Source of the DNA: Neodontobutis hainanensis
Lineage: Eukaryota > Chordata > Actinopteri > Gobiiformes > Odontobutidae
Length of the DNA: 64,000 nucleotides
Direction: 5' to 3'
Assembly (NCBI GenBank): GCA_024349245.1
Contig: JALDNG010000021.1
Span: 2,371,001 to 2,435,000, forward strand
The notes under the pieces are model-generated. The model was not told the origin of the DNA. It searched no databases and worked only from the letters and a program-made list of their open reading frames with translations. The position numbers and the translations under genes are program-made. Of the stretch, positions 1-13,700 are shown piece by piece (the first letter of the stretch is position 1; each line of letters starts with the position of its first letter).

Positions 1-3000
1 CACAGAGGCTCCAACTGCAAAGAAAAGAGCAGTAAGACAATATTAGTAAACTATGGCACTTTAATTATCCAAAATAATAAGAAACTTTATATTTTACATT
101 TACATTTTTACAAGCAAAGCCCAGTTTATTTTATTTAGTACAAAATATTAATATTAAGAGTAGAAACATATGACCTAATTTCTGTAACTTCTGTAACTTT
201 ATGACTTATTTTTAGTAAAAAGCACCAGCTTTAATTTTTTCTACTGTAAATGTGCTTTATCATCAGCCAAAAATAAAGCCAATGTAGCCAATGTAAATAG
301 TGAAAGATAGGATTTCTTTATAGATTTATAAACTACTTCTACATTAAAAGGGGACATTGCTAAATAATGTTTTCTTGATATAATGTAACTAGAGTGTTTT
401 AACTAAATTAAAAGCGTAATTATTTTGTATTTAGAAAAAAGACTGTAGTAGTTGAGTTTTTTCATAAATTTCCTTCATGCAGGAATCCACAAAGTCTAAT
501 CTAATCCAAAAGAATAAAAATATCCTTCTTTCAACAGTTAAAATAATTCAATGTCTTGCACTAAAACATCAAATAATTGTGACTAAGAAATTGTGTAAAT
601 GGACGGATGTGTTGCTGTTTGACTTCATTACTCCTATGCAGTATTTAGATTTTACTTAAATGTTACTTAAATGTTTTTAGTCAGTTTTTTTATTTTTAAG
701 TGTCTCTTACTGAAGATGGAGAGCTTCTTGTCCGCCTGCAGCGCCTCTTCTCTGGTGAAGGGAAAGTCAAACCATCGAGCCCGGGTCAGGTTGATCTGCA
801 TGGTTCGTCCGAAGACCTCAACGTACGAAGGAGCTCTCTCGATGGCCTGTGTCCCCACCTGGACCCTCATCCCGGTCATCACCATGGAGCTGTTGTTGTT
901 GACGGCCTCCACAGTGAACCCCCCAGGCTGAAGAGAAACAGACGGGATTGAGACTCACAGAAGCCATAACAGGAGAAATAATACAAAGATAATGTTTGTA
1001 CCTTGGTGTTGGCCACATACATCCCAGTGGAGTTCAGCCTGTGCTTTATCTGCTGCCCATTGTAAACTTGGAGTAAGTCATTGCCACCGAATTCCACCTC
1101 AGTCAGCTGCTGGTTGTGTTCGAAGAAGTCCACTGGGAAAGTAACCTGACTGGACGTTCGGGTGGCTGGAAGTAAAATAAGATGACTCTTAAAAGCACTC
1201 AAGTTTTTATGAGTAATAGTTCTATAAACTAAAGGAATCTTTCAAGACAGTAGTGCAAGGTTAAGATCAAACAACATATCAAGTATGAGTCTGCCAATCC
1301 CGAGTACAGATACAAGTTAAGATTTATGAACCATACCCAGATTTCAGAGTAATGTTGATTTTTCAGATCTTTTATCACTGACTTTTTAACAACTCTTGAG
1401 ATCAAGAGACCATTATTTGCAGTTTGCACTATTTACCAATTTAATTTAACAGTCTTATATCAATAAAAGGGGGAACCCTGCAGAAATAGTTTCAGAGAAG
1501 TCCAGAAAACAGAACCACACAATAAAATTACTGTTTGTCATTTTGAGCATCACATTTTTTTAAGAACAACGTTAATAATATATACTATTACAATATAAAT
1601 GTTGAAACTCAAAACTTACTGGTAGCAGCAGCTTTGCGTTTGCGGACTGGCTTCATGATGCTGATGCCACAGCTGGGCTGCAGTGCTGGCTGCAGCCAGT
1701 AGGAGGTGTTGTCCACGTTGGCCATGTAGATCCGGAGACTCCCATCTTCACAAAGAAGAATCATAGTTGTGCGCTGTTGTTCGTTACTCGCTGTGTGTCG
1801 AATAGCCACCATGTCTTGGATCTGGGAGAGAAAGGGATGTTGTCAATGCAAGACAAGTCACTAAAAGTAACTACAACAGATAATAAAATCAAATACGTCA
1901 GTCTGACCTTAGCTTTGGCTGGCAGAGTTTTAATCTCCTGAATTAGGAAAGTGTCTGGTTTGACCATGATGACCAGTGGTATTCCTGTCGTCTGTTGGAC
2001 GCAACAAACCAGACCTGGGTGGTTCATGACCTCGGACCACTGGCACAGAGCAGGGGAAATCTTACTGCTGCCGCCGTTAGAGCTGGGGACACAAGAAGAT
2101 CAATAAGATCAATGTAGTCAAACAGAGAAGATGGGAAAAAAATGTTGTGATATGTACCAAATGACCAAGTTAATTTGATTAATTATAGCTACTAAATATC
2201 ACTATGGTGCTTAAATAACAATAAACTCTACTAAAACATAAAATAGTTACTAGATATATATTAAGAAAACCTGTTGCTGGAGTGAATGCAAAAATGAACC
2301 ATAATAAACAATATAGTTAAATTCCATTCACCTTTACTCAACAATAACTGCCATATATTTTGGCGCAAAGCTTAAAGTCTAAAGCCACTTTTACACATTA
2401 AGTCTAGACGTATCGAGGGAGAGAAAGAGGCTTATGGTGTTATTAATTTATTTCGTGTAGTATGTAAGACAGTTTCCACCACTGTGAAAAAGGTCCAATA
2501 AGCAGAACTATTGTGGGATGTACCCAAAATTATAGCTTGGAAATGTGTTTATTATTAAATTATTAATAAAGTCACATGTACAAGTATAGCTAAACATTTT
2601 GCCAGCAGAGGGCGCAGTTCCATCTCTTTGCAACTGCGCTGTCAGCAGCCGCTATTTTGAGGAGTTTAAAACGGCAAATTTAGAAGAAAGAACATGAAAC
2701 CTTTTGTTTGTTTAATGTGCAAAATTAGAGCTGATATTTGATATATAAATGTTCACCCTTTGATGTTGATATTGAAGAGCCGCTGTACTTCTGTGCTGCT
2801 GCGGCTCACTGTGGCCGCAAAAGACTTCCCCTGACTGTAACTGAAGAAGAGCATCTGCAGCACATGGGAGTAGTACACCGACACACCGCCGCCTGCCACC
2901 TGACCGTTACTGTCCTGGAGAGACAAGAGATTCTGAGCATTAATGCAAGAGTTTAAGTTAAGAGTTTTATACGGTTTACTCAAAGTTACCTTTAAGTCTT

Positions 3001-4765
3001 CATGGTTTATCTCGAGTACATTAGTGACATAAAAGGGGCCGTGCTGAGCGCTGCTGGATTCGTCCATGACCTGTGTGTACATGTAACCTGCCGACGACAT
3101 GATGACAATAATATTTTTTCCTTCTTCGTTGAAAAGGAAGGTAGCATCACGGATTTTGGAGCTCGGGAGCAGAAAGTAGTACATAGGGCTCAAGGCATCC
3201 ACTGATAGATCGTAAACCTGAAAAATAAGGAAGAGGTGTATATAGTGTGTAGCTATACTGAGTAAAAGCAACGAAAGTGAATGTGCAAAAAGTACCTTGA
3301 CAAAGTCTGCTGTGATAATGGCCAGTTCAGTCTGAGAACCCGGTAACCAGATGGCTTTGATGATGAAGTTGCCAGTCGCGAGCTGTGGGTGAAGAACCAA
3401 GTGATCGGACACAGAGCCTGTGCTGCTGAAAGTGAGAACGTGACAGTCCTGGAACAATAAAAAACAATCATTCATAAAAACTTCACATTTATTTCCACTC
3501 ACAGATACATAAAAAGGAAATCTAGTCCCTGGCTACACATACACATAGTTATTATGAAATATTATTATTATTTTAAGGGTTAAATGGGTAGGTTTTTTTT
3601 AGGATAAAATTGTGCCTTTCATTTTCGTATTGAAGTCACAGCACTATTTGCTTTTTTCACTCCGCGTTTCTGTTGGAGAGTCTCCACAGAAACAACAAAA
3701 AAGTTATGAGATTGTCAGGAACGACTTTAGGGACTAACATCGAGTTAGAAATAGGCCATCTGCTGGTAAATTATAAATCTGTTCTACAAAAAAGTTTTGA
3801 TATTCAGGAATATTTTAAACAATGGAAAAAAGAATTGTTCATTAAAATATCCATGGAGCCAAGAGTTAAGTTTTACATGCCCTTAGACACTACAAAAAAA
3901 GTTTATTTCATTTTTTTTCTTGTGGTGATTTAAGTGAACTTTTCACTAAAAAAAAATTTTAACTCTTAGATTCTGACCTTCAGGCCACAAACAGCCAGAT
4001 AGTCCTCGTTACAAGGGTTTCCTGTGAGACTGAGGACAGTGAAGGGAACAGGAGCAGAGGCTAAACGTGTCAGTGTCAGCTTCCTTTTGCTGGAATCGGC
4101 CTGTTTCAGGAGAGTGGACAGCTGCAGGACTGTGATCTGTGAACAGGGAGAAGGAGTAAAAGGTGAATCAGACAAAGTCTAACAATGAGAACACAAGTGA
4201 TAGTTCAAAATGTGTGGAGCTTACTTTTCCCTTTTCGTGGCTGACTGCGAGATGCTGGCGACGTCCGTGAGGTGAGGACAGGACACACATGGCCACGCGG
4301 CGCAGGACATGAGCACTGATGAGCTGCCGGATGGTCTGGCCCTGGTCACCGCTGTAGTTCATCCTCACATTTTCAAAAGCTCCTTCCTGTGAGCCAAGTG
4401 TGGGCACCTGGAGATACAGACACAGTAAAGGATGCAGTAGGCAGCATTGGAAATAATCCTGGAGTCAAAAAAAGTTGGATAGACACTTGCATTAAGCCAC
4501 TTCAATTCATTTAAGACTCCTTTTTTATTTTGCTCATTTTGGAAACACAAAGTAAAATCTATAGGCCCCTAAAATAGAGGACATATTATTATACCATGAG
4601 CTGGTCGGTCATTTCCACCGTCTTGTCCTGAGTGTGCAGTTCATTCAAAGCCTGCTGAGCTCGACTGCTGCTGCCCACGGCCGACGCCTGCTGGAAGTTG
4701 GTCTGGATGGCTTCCATAAGGAACATGAGCATCTCCAAGATGGCTGCGGCAGTGGACGAGCCCAT
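1..4765 (-). CDS. ubr4: UBR4 exons 38-48 (residues 1782-2389): beta-rich region downstream of the UBR box; last exon truncated by the window edge
   Basis: Exons: 4595-4765, 4225-4407, 3978-4136, 3296-3448, 2990-3217, 2757-2914, 1908-2082, 1620-1821, 1002-1165, 711-927, 1-14 (partial). Peptides such as VLRRVAMCVLSSPHGRRQHL, HVLTFSSTGSVSDHLVLHPQ, KIRDATFLFNEEGKNIIVIM and ILLCEDGSLRIYMANVDNTS look like successive blades of a beta-propeller; that fold is my inference from the repeating beta-strand pattern. The last 14 bases are the start of the exon beginning I-G-A-S-V. The intron between exons 43 and 44 (2083-2756) contains a strong CTCF-like motif. Confidence 0.93.
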
Positions 4766-7700
4766 CTGTCGAGGACACACAGCCAAGAGTGAGTCATACT
4801 GAACTGAGCATATTTATTCAATGTCAGCTATGAATGAATAAATGGTTTAATGTAAGCCTTGAGCATTATTTGAGTCTTTTTTTCTCCACAATTTAACAGA
4901 GCATTTTCTAATTTATGCTCATATAATTTACAACAGACCTAATCTTTTATTTCCCAATTTATACAGGACATATATAATGTTATGGGCTGTATCATGACAT
5001 TTTATTATTTCCAGGACATTTGAAGCAACATTATATAACATTTTGATACGGTTTTATGCTTTAAAAGACTAAAGAATATAGTAAAACTTACAAGTGGGTG
5101 TTAACCTTTTATTTTTTATGTTAATATCTTTGCTGTAATGTATATAGGCTTTGATGTGAAGGATTTTGGTTTTTAATCAATCTCTAGGTCATTTCTCTGA
5201 CTGAAAAACTGCTCTGTATAGTCCCATGATGTGTGTGACTGTGAACCCTGACATGGTTGATAAGATGGTTGATAAACCTCTTACCACTTGTGCCAGCAGT
5301 TCATCCTGGCACCCCTCTATGCTTTTGCACACGCTGTTTTTCTTTGGCTTGTCCTCGTCGCCAGGTTTGCCGTCACAGATTGTCACCTTGCCCTTGTCGG
5401 ACGGAGAGGAGTTCTGGTGGCGGATGGCGCTCTCGGGCATTCGCAGCTCGCTTTGAAAGGCCGATGACTCTTTCAAAGTGGAGCTGATGCCGCTGCTGGG
5501 GCTGCGTTTGACCAAAGCCTAGACGAGGGTGAGAGAAATCAAAACCCTTTCAACCAAAAAAACTACAAATATTTGATTTTTACAAACTTTCTATAAAGTG
5601 AAGAATGCAATTAATCAAAATAGAGAAGGATTTTGTTGGATGATGATGGTGGTATAGACTACAAACTGAGGCAAACTATTGAGTATTACTAATGATATTT
5701 CACATAATTTTATTCTTTCTGAATTTCAATAAGAAGTCTAAGAAATAAAATGACCAAAATAAATCAAAGATGCACATATTTTTTTAGCTAAAGTACAATA
5801 GTATTGGCTCGGTTTGATTTTAGCACGCAGGTTTGGCAATGGAAATCTGTCTCCAAACATTAACTTGAAACAAAAGTAAACCGTTTACACAACATTTTGG
5901 CCACACATACTGGTCTAGCTATAACCCTGAGCGATGAAATAATGGGATGTGAGGTCAATGAGGGAATGACTTGCAAGCCAAAGTTACCGCTGTTGTTCTC
6001 TTCCCATGATGACCTGAGGTATTCGGTCTCACCTGGCAGCTGCCATCCTCTTTGGCCCCGCAGTCACAGAAGAAAGAGCCATATTTGGCATAGGAGATCT
6101 CATGGTCTTTGTGACAGACCTTGGCGCACACTGTGCATACACCTACCCCATCCACCATCTTACAGGTGTGACAGTGGTACCTGTGGAGGAAGGAGCCCAA
6201 GGATGTTTATTACAAGGTCATGAAAGTACAATATATCTATGTAAATAATGCATGTATGAATCTTAGTCAAAATAGTCGGCTTTTGCAAAATGTGACAAAT
6301 TTACTTTACTTTAATTTAATTAAAGTTTAATGGGCCAGACATGCTGCTTTTTACAATATTTTCTTAGCTATTATTGGACTTGTCACAGTTTATCTCATTA
6401 TTTCCAAGATAAATTTGCATGTAGAGTCTTTTGAGGTGTTGCAAATCGTACTAGCTGACATCACAAATAAAACAGACAGATTTGTTTTACCAGTGTTGGT
6501 TCATGAACTCCTTCTGCGTGATGGTAAAGGTGCACAGTTTGTTGCAGAGAGAGTCTTCATCCTGTTAAACAACAAAAAGTTAAATGCCTTTACATTAATA
6601 AATGATGCCGCAAAACGTGGAACTGAAGCTAATTTCTAAGAATCTGACCGAGTCTTCTGCCTGAGAGTCATCCTCCTCTACAGCCAGCTCTTCGACCCAG
6701 TCCGAGTCCACCTCCATGGCCTTCTCCTCTCCGTCCACCAGCAGCGCCGAGGAGCCCTGGCCGCTGCTCTGCCTCAGGGCGTTCATGACGTCTGCCAGGT
6801 ACGAGATGATGTTGCACGAGCATTCAAGCATACTGGCGTGCTGGAGAAGAAATACAAGTGGTTATAGAATGGATCAACATTAAGTAATGATGTCTATAAT
6901 GAGGTCTAATGTACACTGTTCTTCCTCATTATTGTTATATTTGTAAATTTGTATTTTCCACTGTACTTTTGTGGATAAAGACATGTGGGAGTTATAAGCA
7001 AAAGAAAACTAAAAGTATAGAAAGTGATTCATTTCAGACCAATTACATTAAAATGACACTGTAATGCAAGACTGAATGCACAAAATCCACTTTTGGACAA
7101 TCTATGACAATATTTCACTACATTTTCACAAACATCATAGTTCATGGTAAATCAATGTCTGCAAAACCACTGTATCGTGAAATTAATGATATTGTGGATA
7201 TTGTATTAAAAAAAATTGCATCGTGTGGTACAATATCATTCCAACCCCTGGTATATTGTGAGATTTATGCTTTAATGTATTATCTTCAATTCTCAGTGGG
7301 TCACGGGAGATTTAGGTTCCCTTATATTAAAATATTAAGAAAACTATTTGTGAAAGTAAAGTTTCTTTTGGTACGGGTCAAAAATTACATTATGCAAAGA
7401 ATAATCCAACATAAAAAAACATACACTTAAGCTTTAAAATCAATAAAATTGCACTAGAAAATAATAAAACTGAAAGAAAAATATCTAAAACATTACTAAA
7501 ATGACAAAATATTAAAAAAATTCTGCTTAAACAATTGAGGGAAATGGGTCAAACTGTTCAGTCTTAAAATATGGGTTCTATGAAAACAAGTTTGGAAACA
7601 GTAGATTAAGGTATTCTATTCCTTTTAGTCCACCACATCTTTTGTTTTAATGTTTTTTAACACATATACAGTGTACTTGGGTGTTTTGAAAGACACTTTC

Positions 7701-10700
7701 GACAAATAAACCCATTAGTAATATTTAAGCTTGTTGAGTAACACAAGTCAAATTTAATTTTAACTACTACCTATATCATGTAAAAACATAAGAAACCTAT
7801 GTAACTCACCTTCCCTTGAGACAAGTTTGTGCTCACTTTTTCAACCACATTCTTCTGAGTCAGATATTTTTTGCTACAAAGAGAATAAGATTTCATTTTC
7901 CCAGCACTTTCCATCAAGAAACAGTTGCTAGAAATCCTACTTAAACTGTCAAAGCTTACCATCTTGTGAGCCACTCGATGGCCGCCCTGTGCAGCTGCAG
8001 ATGCCCAGCTCCTTGTCCGGCGCTTGCCAAAGTACCCATAATAACCATGAGTTCAGGAAACCCTGTCCCGTCTCCGTTGGCCAGCATGTCGGTTGCCATG
8101 GGAATGAGAGTGCTGAGGAGGACGGTGCACACACCCTCGCCCACCTGGCTGTTGTCTCGGACGATGTGAGTGGTGAGCACCTGCAGGAGCTGGCGGTTCT
8201 CTTGAACGATCTCCAGCTGCTCCGAGTCCTTTGGCGGAGTGGCCGTCATCCGTGTGAGCCAGGACTGGAGCCGGGATGGTTCAACGCAGGCCAACTGGGC
8301 CAGAGAGCCGCAGAGACACAGCAGGCTGGGGTTTGGACTCTTCTCAGCTAAAAAAACAAAAGAAAATATAAATAAATAAATATAATTTTACCTTAGCTGC
8401 ATTTTAATTTGTCTTATTATAATTTTATGTTATGGACTCACTCAGTTGGAAAAGCTTTGTGAAGAACTTGAGCACCTTGTTGCAGAACTTTGCCGACAGG
8501 TTTTCATTTGCTGTTGCCATCATGATTTGGACAAGCTCACCACTGGAAGAGAAGCAAAGATTCTTAACCAAGTGCATAATTATACAAGTTTGAAGTATGT
8601 GGTTTTCATAAAAGAGTTACCTGAATGAAAAGAACTCCTCCATGGCCTTTCGAACTTGGCTGCTCTCAAGCTGTTTCTCAAGATACTGAAGGCATTCCTC
8701 GAGGACAGACTCATCCAAACCACTGAGACAGAGGTAAGAGTAGTATTAAAGATTTAGGTATGAACTAGGACTGGTTATTAAAATGTAATTCATTAAATGA
8801 CTCCAAGGCTGTCCTTCGACCGACGTGTGGGCGGTTCAATCCCCCCTCGAAACATCCCAAAACATCATAACATAATGTCGTCTTGTCCAAGGGCAAGACA
8901 CTTAACCCACCCTGCCTCCAGTGGACAGCTGTAACACTGGTAAAGTGCTTTGAATGGTGGAAAAGCACTATATAAATAACAAAAAAAAGGGGGCTTTCAA
9001 AGACCCTGTACCTGTTGGGGTCAGAGTGATGGGCGATGATGTTGTAACAGCCGGTCACCAGACGCTCGTAGATTCGTGCGAGGAAGGCGTCTGACTCCGA
9101 CGGCCCGAGGATGCGCTCCAGTGAAGTGCTGCTGATCTCTGCCACACTCTCTGTACTACTCTCCAGGAGCAGGGGCAGCAGCGTCCGTACAACCTGGGAT
9201 GGGTTCAGCTCCTCCGTCCTGAGCGGACACACGGACAGCTGTGTTAACAAGCTTTTAGGTGTTGAAGATCATATTGTCAATTAAGATTTATTACTTACAC
9301 AATGAGGTCCCCGATGAGACGAACCAAAGACAGAAGGATGTGTTTTAGAGAAGAGGCGAGAGGCAGGGACTGGCAGCTTAGTGTCCTCAGGTGAGCCGCT
9401 TGAATGGCACTGATGTAGCTCTCAGACGGGATGGTATCATTAGCAAATGCGTTTCGCTGAAGGAACAAAGCAAATACACATACTTATTTTCTTCACATAT
9501 AGGTATATTTAAGCTTCAGAGTGTAAGAAAGACTTTATTAATCCCACAGGGGGCAATTAATTTGAACAGCAAGTAAGACAACAAACAGGCACAATAGCAA
9601 ACAACACTAAGCACACAGTTGGAAGAAAACATTGAATAAATATATGAAATAGTCTTAAATATGCTACAAAAAATGAATGTAAACTCCAGAGTTTGGAAAA
9701 GTGTTGGAAGATAAAAACCATACAGTAGAAATTTTGAAATGCTTTACTGTTGCTGAAAAACAAATTGTTTGGGAAAATGGCATTTATTCAGATATTAGGA
9801 TCAAAATAATTAATGTAACCTTAATCAGATAATTTTCTTGCAGCCACACTAATGTACCGCGTGAATATTAAATGTTTTAAAGGCAGACATGAAATGTGAC
9901 TTACCCATGAGCCAATATTAGGAAACTCGTTGGTGTGGATATTGTTCCAAGTCTCACACACCGTCTGCACAGCGGACGGTAAGTTCTGTGTTACACTCTG
10001 ACCTGTTAAACAACACCAGAACAGTTGAGTGCCAATGTTAGCAGCAACAGGAACCATTTTGTTGTACGTTTGTGCTATGTCTACAAGTTAAAAAATCTCT
10101 ATAGACATGACAGAAATATAATTTATTTCAACCAGACTGCACTACATAAAAAGGATGAAAAAGGTTTTTTTTTTTACCGTCTTCAGTATTTTCTTACAAC
10201 ACAAAGTACTGATCAAAATTGTGACCTAAATGTTAACTTAAATTCTGTCTTTAAATCAGGTTAATGTAAAGAGCATTTCAGAAGAAATAATTTAAGCTGC
10301 AAGATCATTCCTGAAGCCAAAATGCACAAAAAGGCAATGTTTTGTAAATGTGAACAGGTTGTTAATCCTTCTTACCCAGCATGTTAGCCTTGCAGCGTGT
10401 AGAGCCAATAGACAGAACAGCAGCGTAGCCTTGGAGTTTAGCCTCAGTCAGCTTATTATCACCTTCTTCTGGGATGTTCATTAGCAGGTATGACCTGCAA
10501 AAACACAAATTTGGGTTGTTATTTTTAGCAGTAATTAGTTAATACCATAAAATAATTAATCATGGGTCCTTTTCAGCAACATACACCTAATCAAAAAAAA
10601 GTTTTTGGAAACTATTAAAAATAGAATTGGGAAATGCCTTTATCAATCATTATAAAAGACTTTTGTATTTTGGTGTGAAAGTCATTGTCCGAGGCAGTAA

Positions 10701-13700
10701 AGAAGATAAAACAAATTATTTCTGACCTGGTAAATGCCGTGTAGACGTCAGTAAGCTGTAGTGTAGCAGGTAACAGGTTCTTGGTGATCTCCGACGACTT
10801 GTGAGTGTCTGCTTCGATGGCCACTTTGGACAAATGCTCGTCAAGGGAGACCTGCACTTTGGAGATGACAGCATCCAGAGTGTAGACGGCCTGTAGAGAG
10901 GGCAGCTGACGAAGGGGCAGGATCACACTGGGGTCGATGCTTGAGAAAGTGGAAATCTGCAACAGAGATAAGTTAGGTCAAGTTTAGAGCACACAAAGCA
11001 AGTATTATTCCTACTGTTCCGACGTGAAGTTACCTGTCTGGCGATGTACTCCTCTGCCAGGTCCACATCGTATTTGACTGTACTGCACAAGGCGGCTGTT
11101 GTGCCGACCAAAGACGCTGCTTGATCTGCTTTCATCCCCTGCTTCACCAAGTGCTCCTGCAATGATTAAGATAGACAAATTTGGACAATGTCTTAAAAAA
11201 ACTAAAAATAAAAGCCAATAAGGCTACAGACTTTAAAGATGTAAATAAAGCTTTTTAGAGAGAGCTTTTTAATTATTTATTGCACAATTGTGTTTGTGAG
11301 GATTTGTACAAAATTATGTCAGAAATTATAAAGTAACAAAACCTTGGTTTGTTGCCAGTAGTGACTTGTTTGTATTTGTTTAAGAAAACTGAGCTACCAT
11401 TCTTATTTACAGCTTTGGTAAAATGTTGTGCCGGCCGAAAAAACAGATTGAAAAAGTCAGAATATTTGTCAATTATTTCTCATCAGACCTCGATCCAGTT
11501 CACATAGTTCGACACCCGCAGACGTGAGGACCATCTCAGAGTGTGCAAGATGTCGCTCTCACTGGGGTCACTGCAGCCCACTTTGAGCTGCTCTATGTAG
11601 GCTTTAGACGGAGGTAGCACTCCAAGAATCCTCCACAGCACCAGGAAGTAGTACTGGAGCGAACACGCCTCCTGTTTAAAAGTTCATAACGTCGGTCACT
11701 CAAAATAACATCAGCAGATTATTTAATAAGCTTTTGGTTTGTTCGTACCACTGGTGTCACAGGCTTGTTCTCCTGTTGTCTGGCTGTGTCGAACTGGGAG
11801 CCTGCCGCCAGGAGTGAGATCAGACACGAGTAGAGGTCGTCATATTTAACTGTTCCACTAAAAAGTTTAGGGAAGACCTACAAAAAAAACAAATACAAAG
11901 AAAAGTTAAACAGAACAGAAACTTTGTCTTCGAAATTAAATAAGCAGGAAAACAATGCGTTACCTTGCCGTCCAATCTGCTTATATCATCTTCAGACGCC
12001 TCCGGGGACAGGACGCAGTAGAATTTGGGTTGAACATTTGAGTCTGGAAGATAAAAGATAATTTATCACTCAGATTTAACATCTAGTCTCTAACATTTTA
12101 CATTATGACCCAATAGCAGATTTTTAAAATTGTATATTAATTAATGACTGTTTTAAATGTCCTGACCGGCTGAACAGTGTTTGGCCCAGTTTTCTTCCAC
12201 TTCTTTAAAGCCATAGTAAAGGGGCAGGTTGCTGCATTTACCACCGTCCTGAGCAGAGCCTGGCCCAGATGAAGGCGGTGTTAGAAGATTATACTGCACC
12301 TAAAAAAAATATAGGTAAAAAGGCACATTCCCGACATTAAAAGACAATTAACCAAATAAACAGTGTATGAAATGTGACGTCTGTAATGTAATATTTCTCC
12401 AGTCAAACCTGCTCATAGAGGTAGAGTGGAGCTTTGGAGTAATGCCGCAGCAGGTAGTCAAACACCAGCAGGAGACGGGCCAGGTTCAGGGGCATGGCCT
12501 TCAGCTGTGAGTCTCTGCTCTGTGCCACTTCGGTGATGGCCTGTGTGACCTGCGTGAGGACCGTGCGACGCCCGCGCTCAGACAGGTTGTGGAAAAGGAG
12601 AAGCAGCAGCTGGAGATGCTCCACATTTAGATCGTCCTCTCCATGAACAGTGCCTTGAAGAGTGTGCTGTTTCAGGGTTCCCAAGAATCTACACAATAAA
12701 ATAAAAAAAACGTAAAACGTAAGACAGTTGGAAAAAAATGACTATATGTAAAGCTGAGATAAACGCTTGTACAGAAGTGAACATAAAAGTTCTAAATCTA
12801 TATTTAGAGTGCTTTATATGAATATTTTTTTAGAAGTTAAGGAAATCACAACGTTTACCTTTCCCAGACTTTCATACTCTCAGGTACATCTGGATCTCCC
12901 TGGACACTGGCTTTGTGCTGCCAGATGAGGAGCAGTCTGGACAGCACGGACAGAGACTGAGGGTGAATGTACAGAGGCCAGGGTCCCTCAGAGAATGGAG
13001 CCACTCCCAACTGTTGAAGAAGAGTGCTCTGGAAATGACAGGAAAAAACAGAACATTTGATAACCGTAGTGTGAAAATAATAGTCCTGCAGAAAGTGTAG
13101 AGACATGATCTTATGTTGTCATAATTTAGAATAAGTTGTTCAGACCATGCAGAGGTGTTAAACTACAATTTATGTATGCAAATATTGTGTTACAAACATG
13201 ATCAAAATCCTTGATGATGAAATATGGACAAAGGCTTTATAGATTACAAGCTGATTTAAATTCAAGACTAGTTTTCTTAATCATTAACTGAGGTTGTAAA
13301 CGTACAACTTTGATATCAGTGATCAAACTTTTTGAAGGCATATGTATATTGGGGTATTGTGGTTTTATACAGGGGTGTCACAATAAACAGGTATAAAGCA
13401 ACTACTACGCTGACATTTTTCAGACATGAGCAGTAGTTTATTTGGTTACTACATTTGTGCCATCAAATTATTGCATTTTTGGGTTTTGTTTGGTAGAAAA
13501 CAGAGTGAGACTAACTTGTCAATTTACAAATTACTTGTTACCTTGTTATGCCATCTAGCAAATCATTAGGCACTTTTATTTGTTGCAATGTTGGACTTTA
13601 ATATAGTTTTCCAAAAGATGCAATTCTGAACACACCAAATAAAAAAAGCCATATTTTCTCCACTAAACTTAGCTTTACCTGCAGAGCTGGGGAAGGGAGA

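Noticed and set aside
7966..8351. Plus-strand open frames of 67-120 codons
   Set aside because: They are antisense shadows of UBR4 exon 32; the minus-strand frame carries the conserved protein.
9520..9590. Word ACTTTATTAATCCCACAGGG in a UBR4 intron
   Set aside because: It resembles a common fish repeat end, but only a fragment remains and its limits cannot be set.
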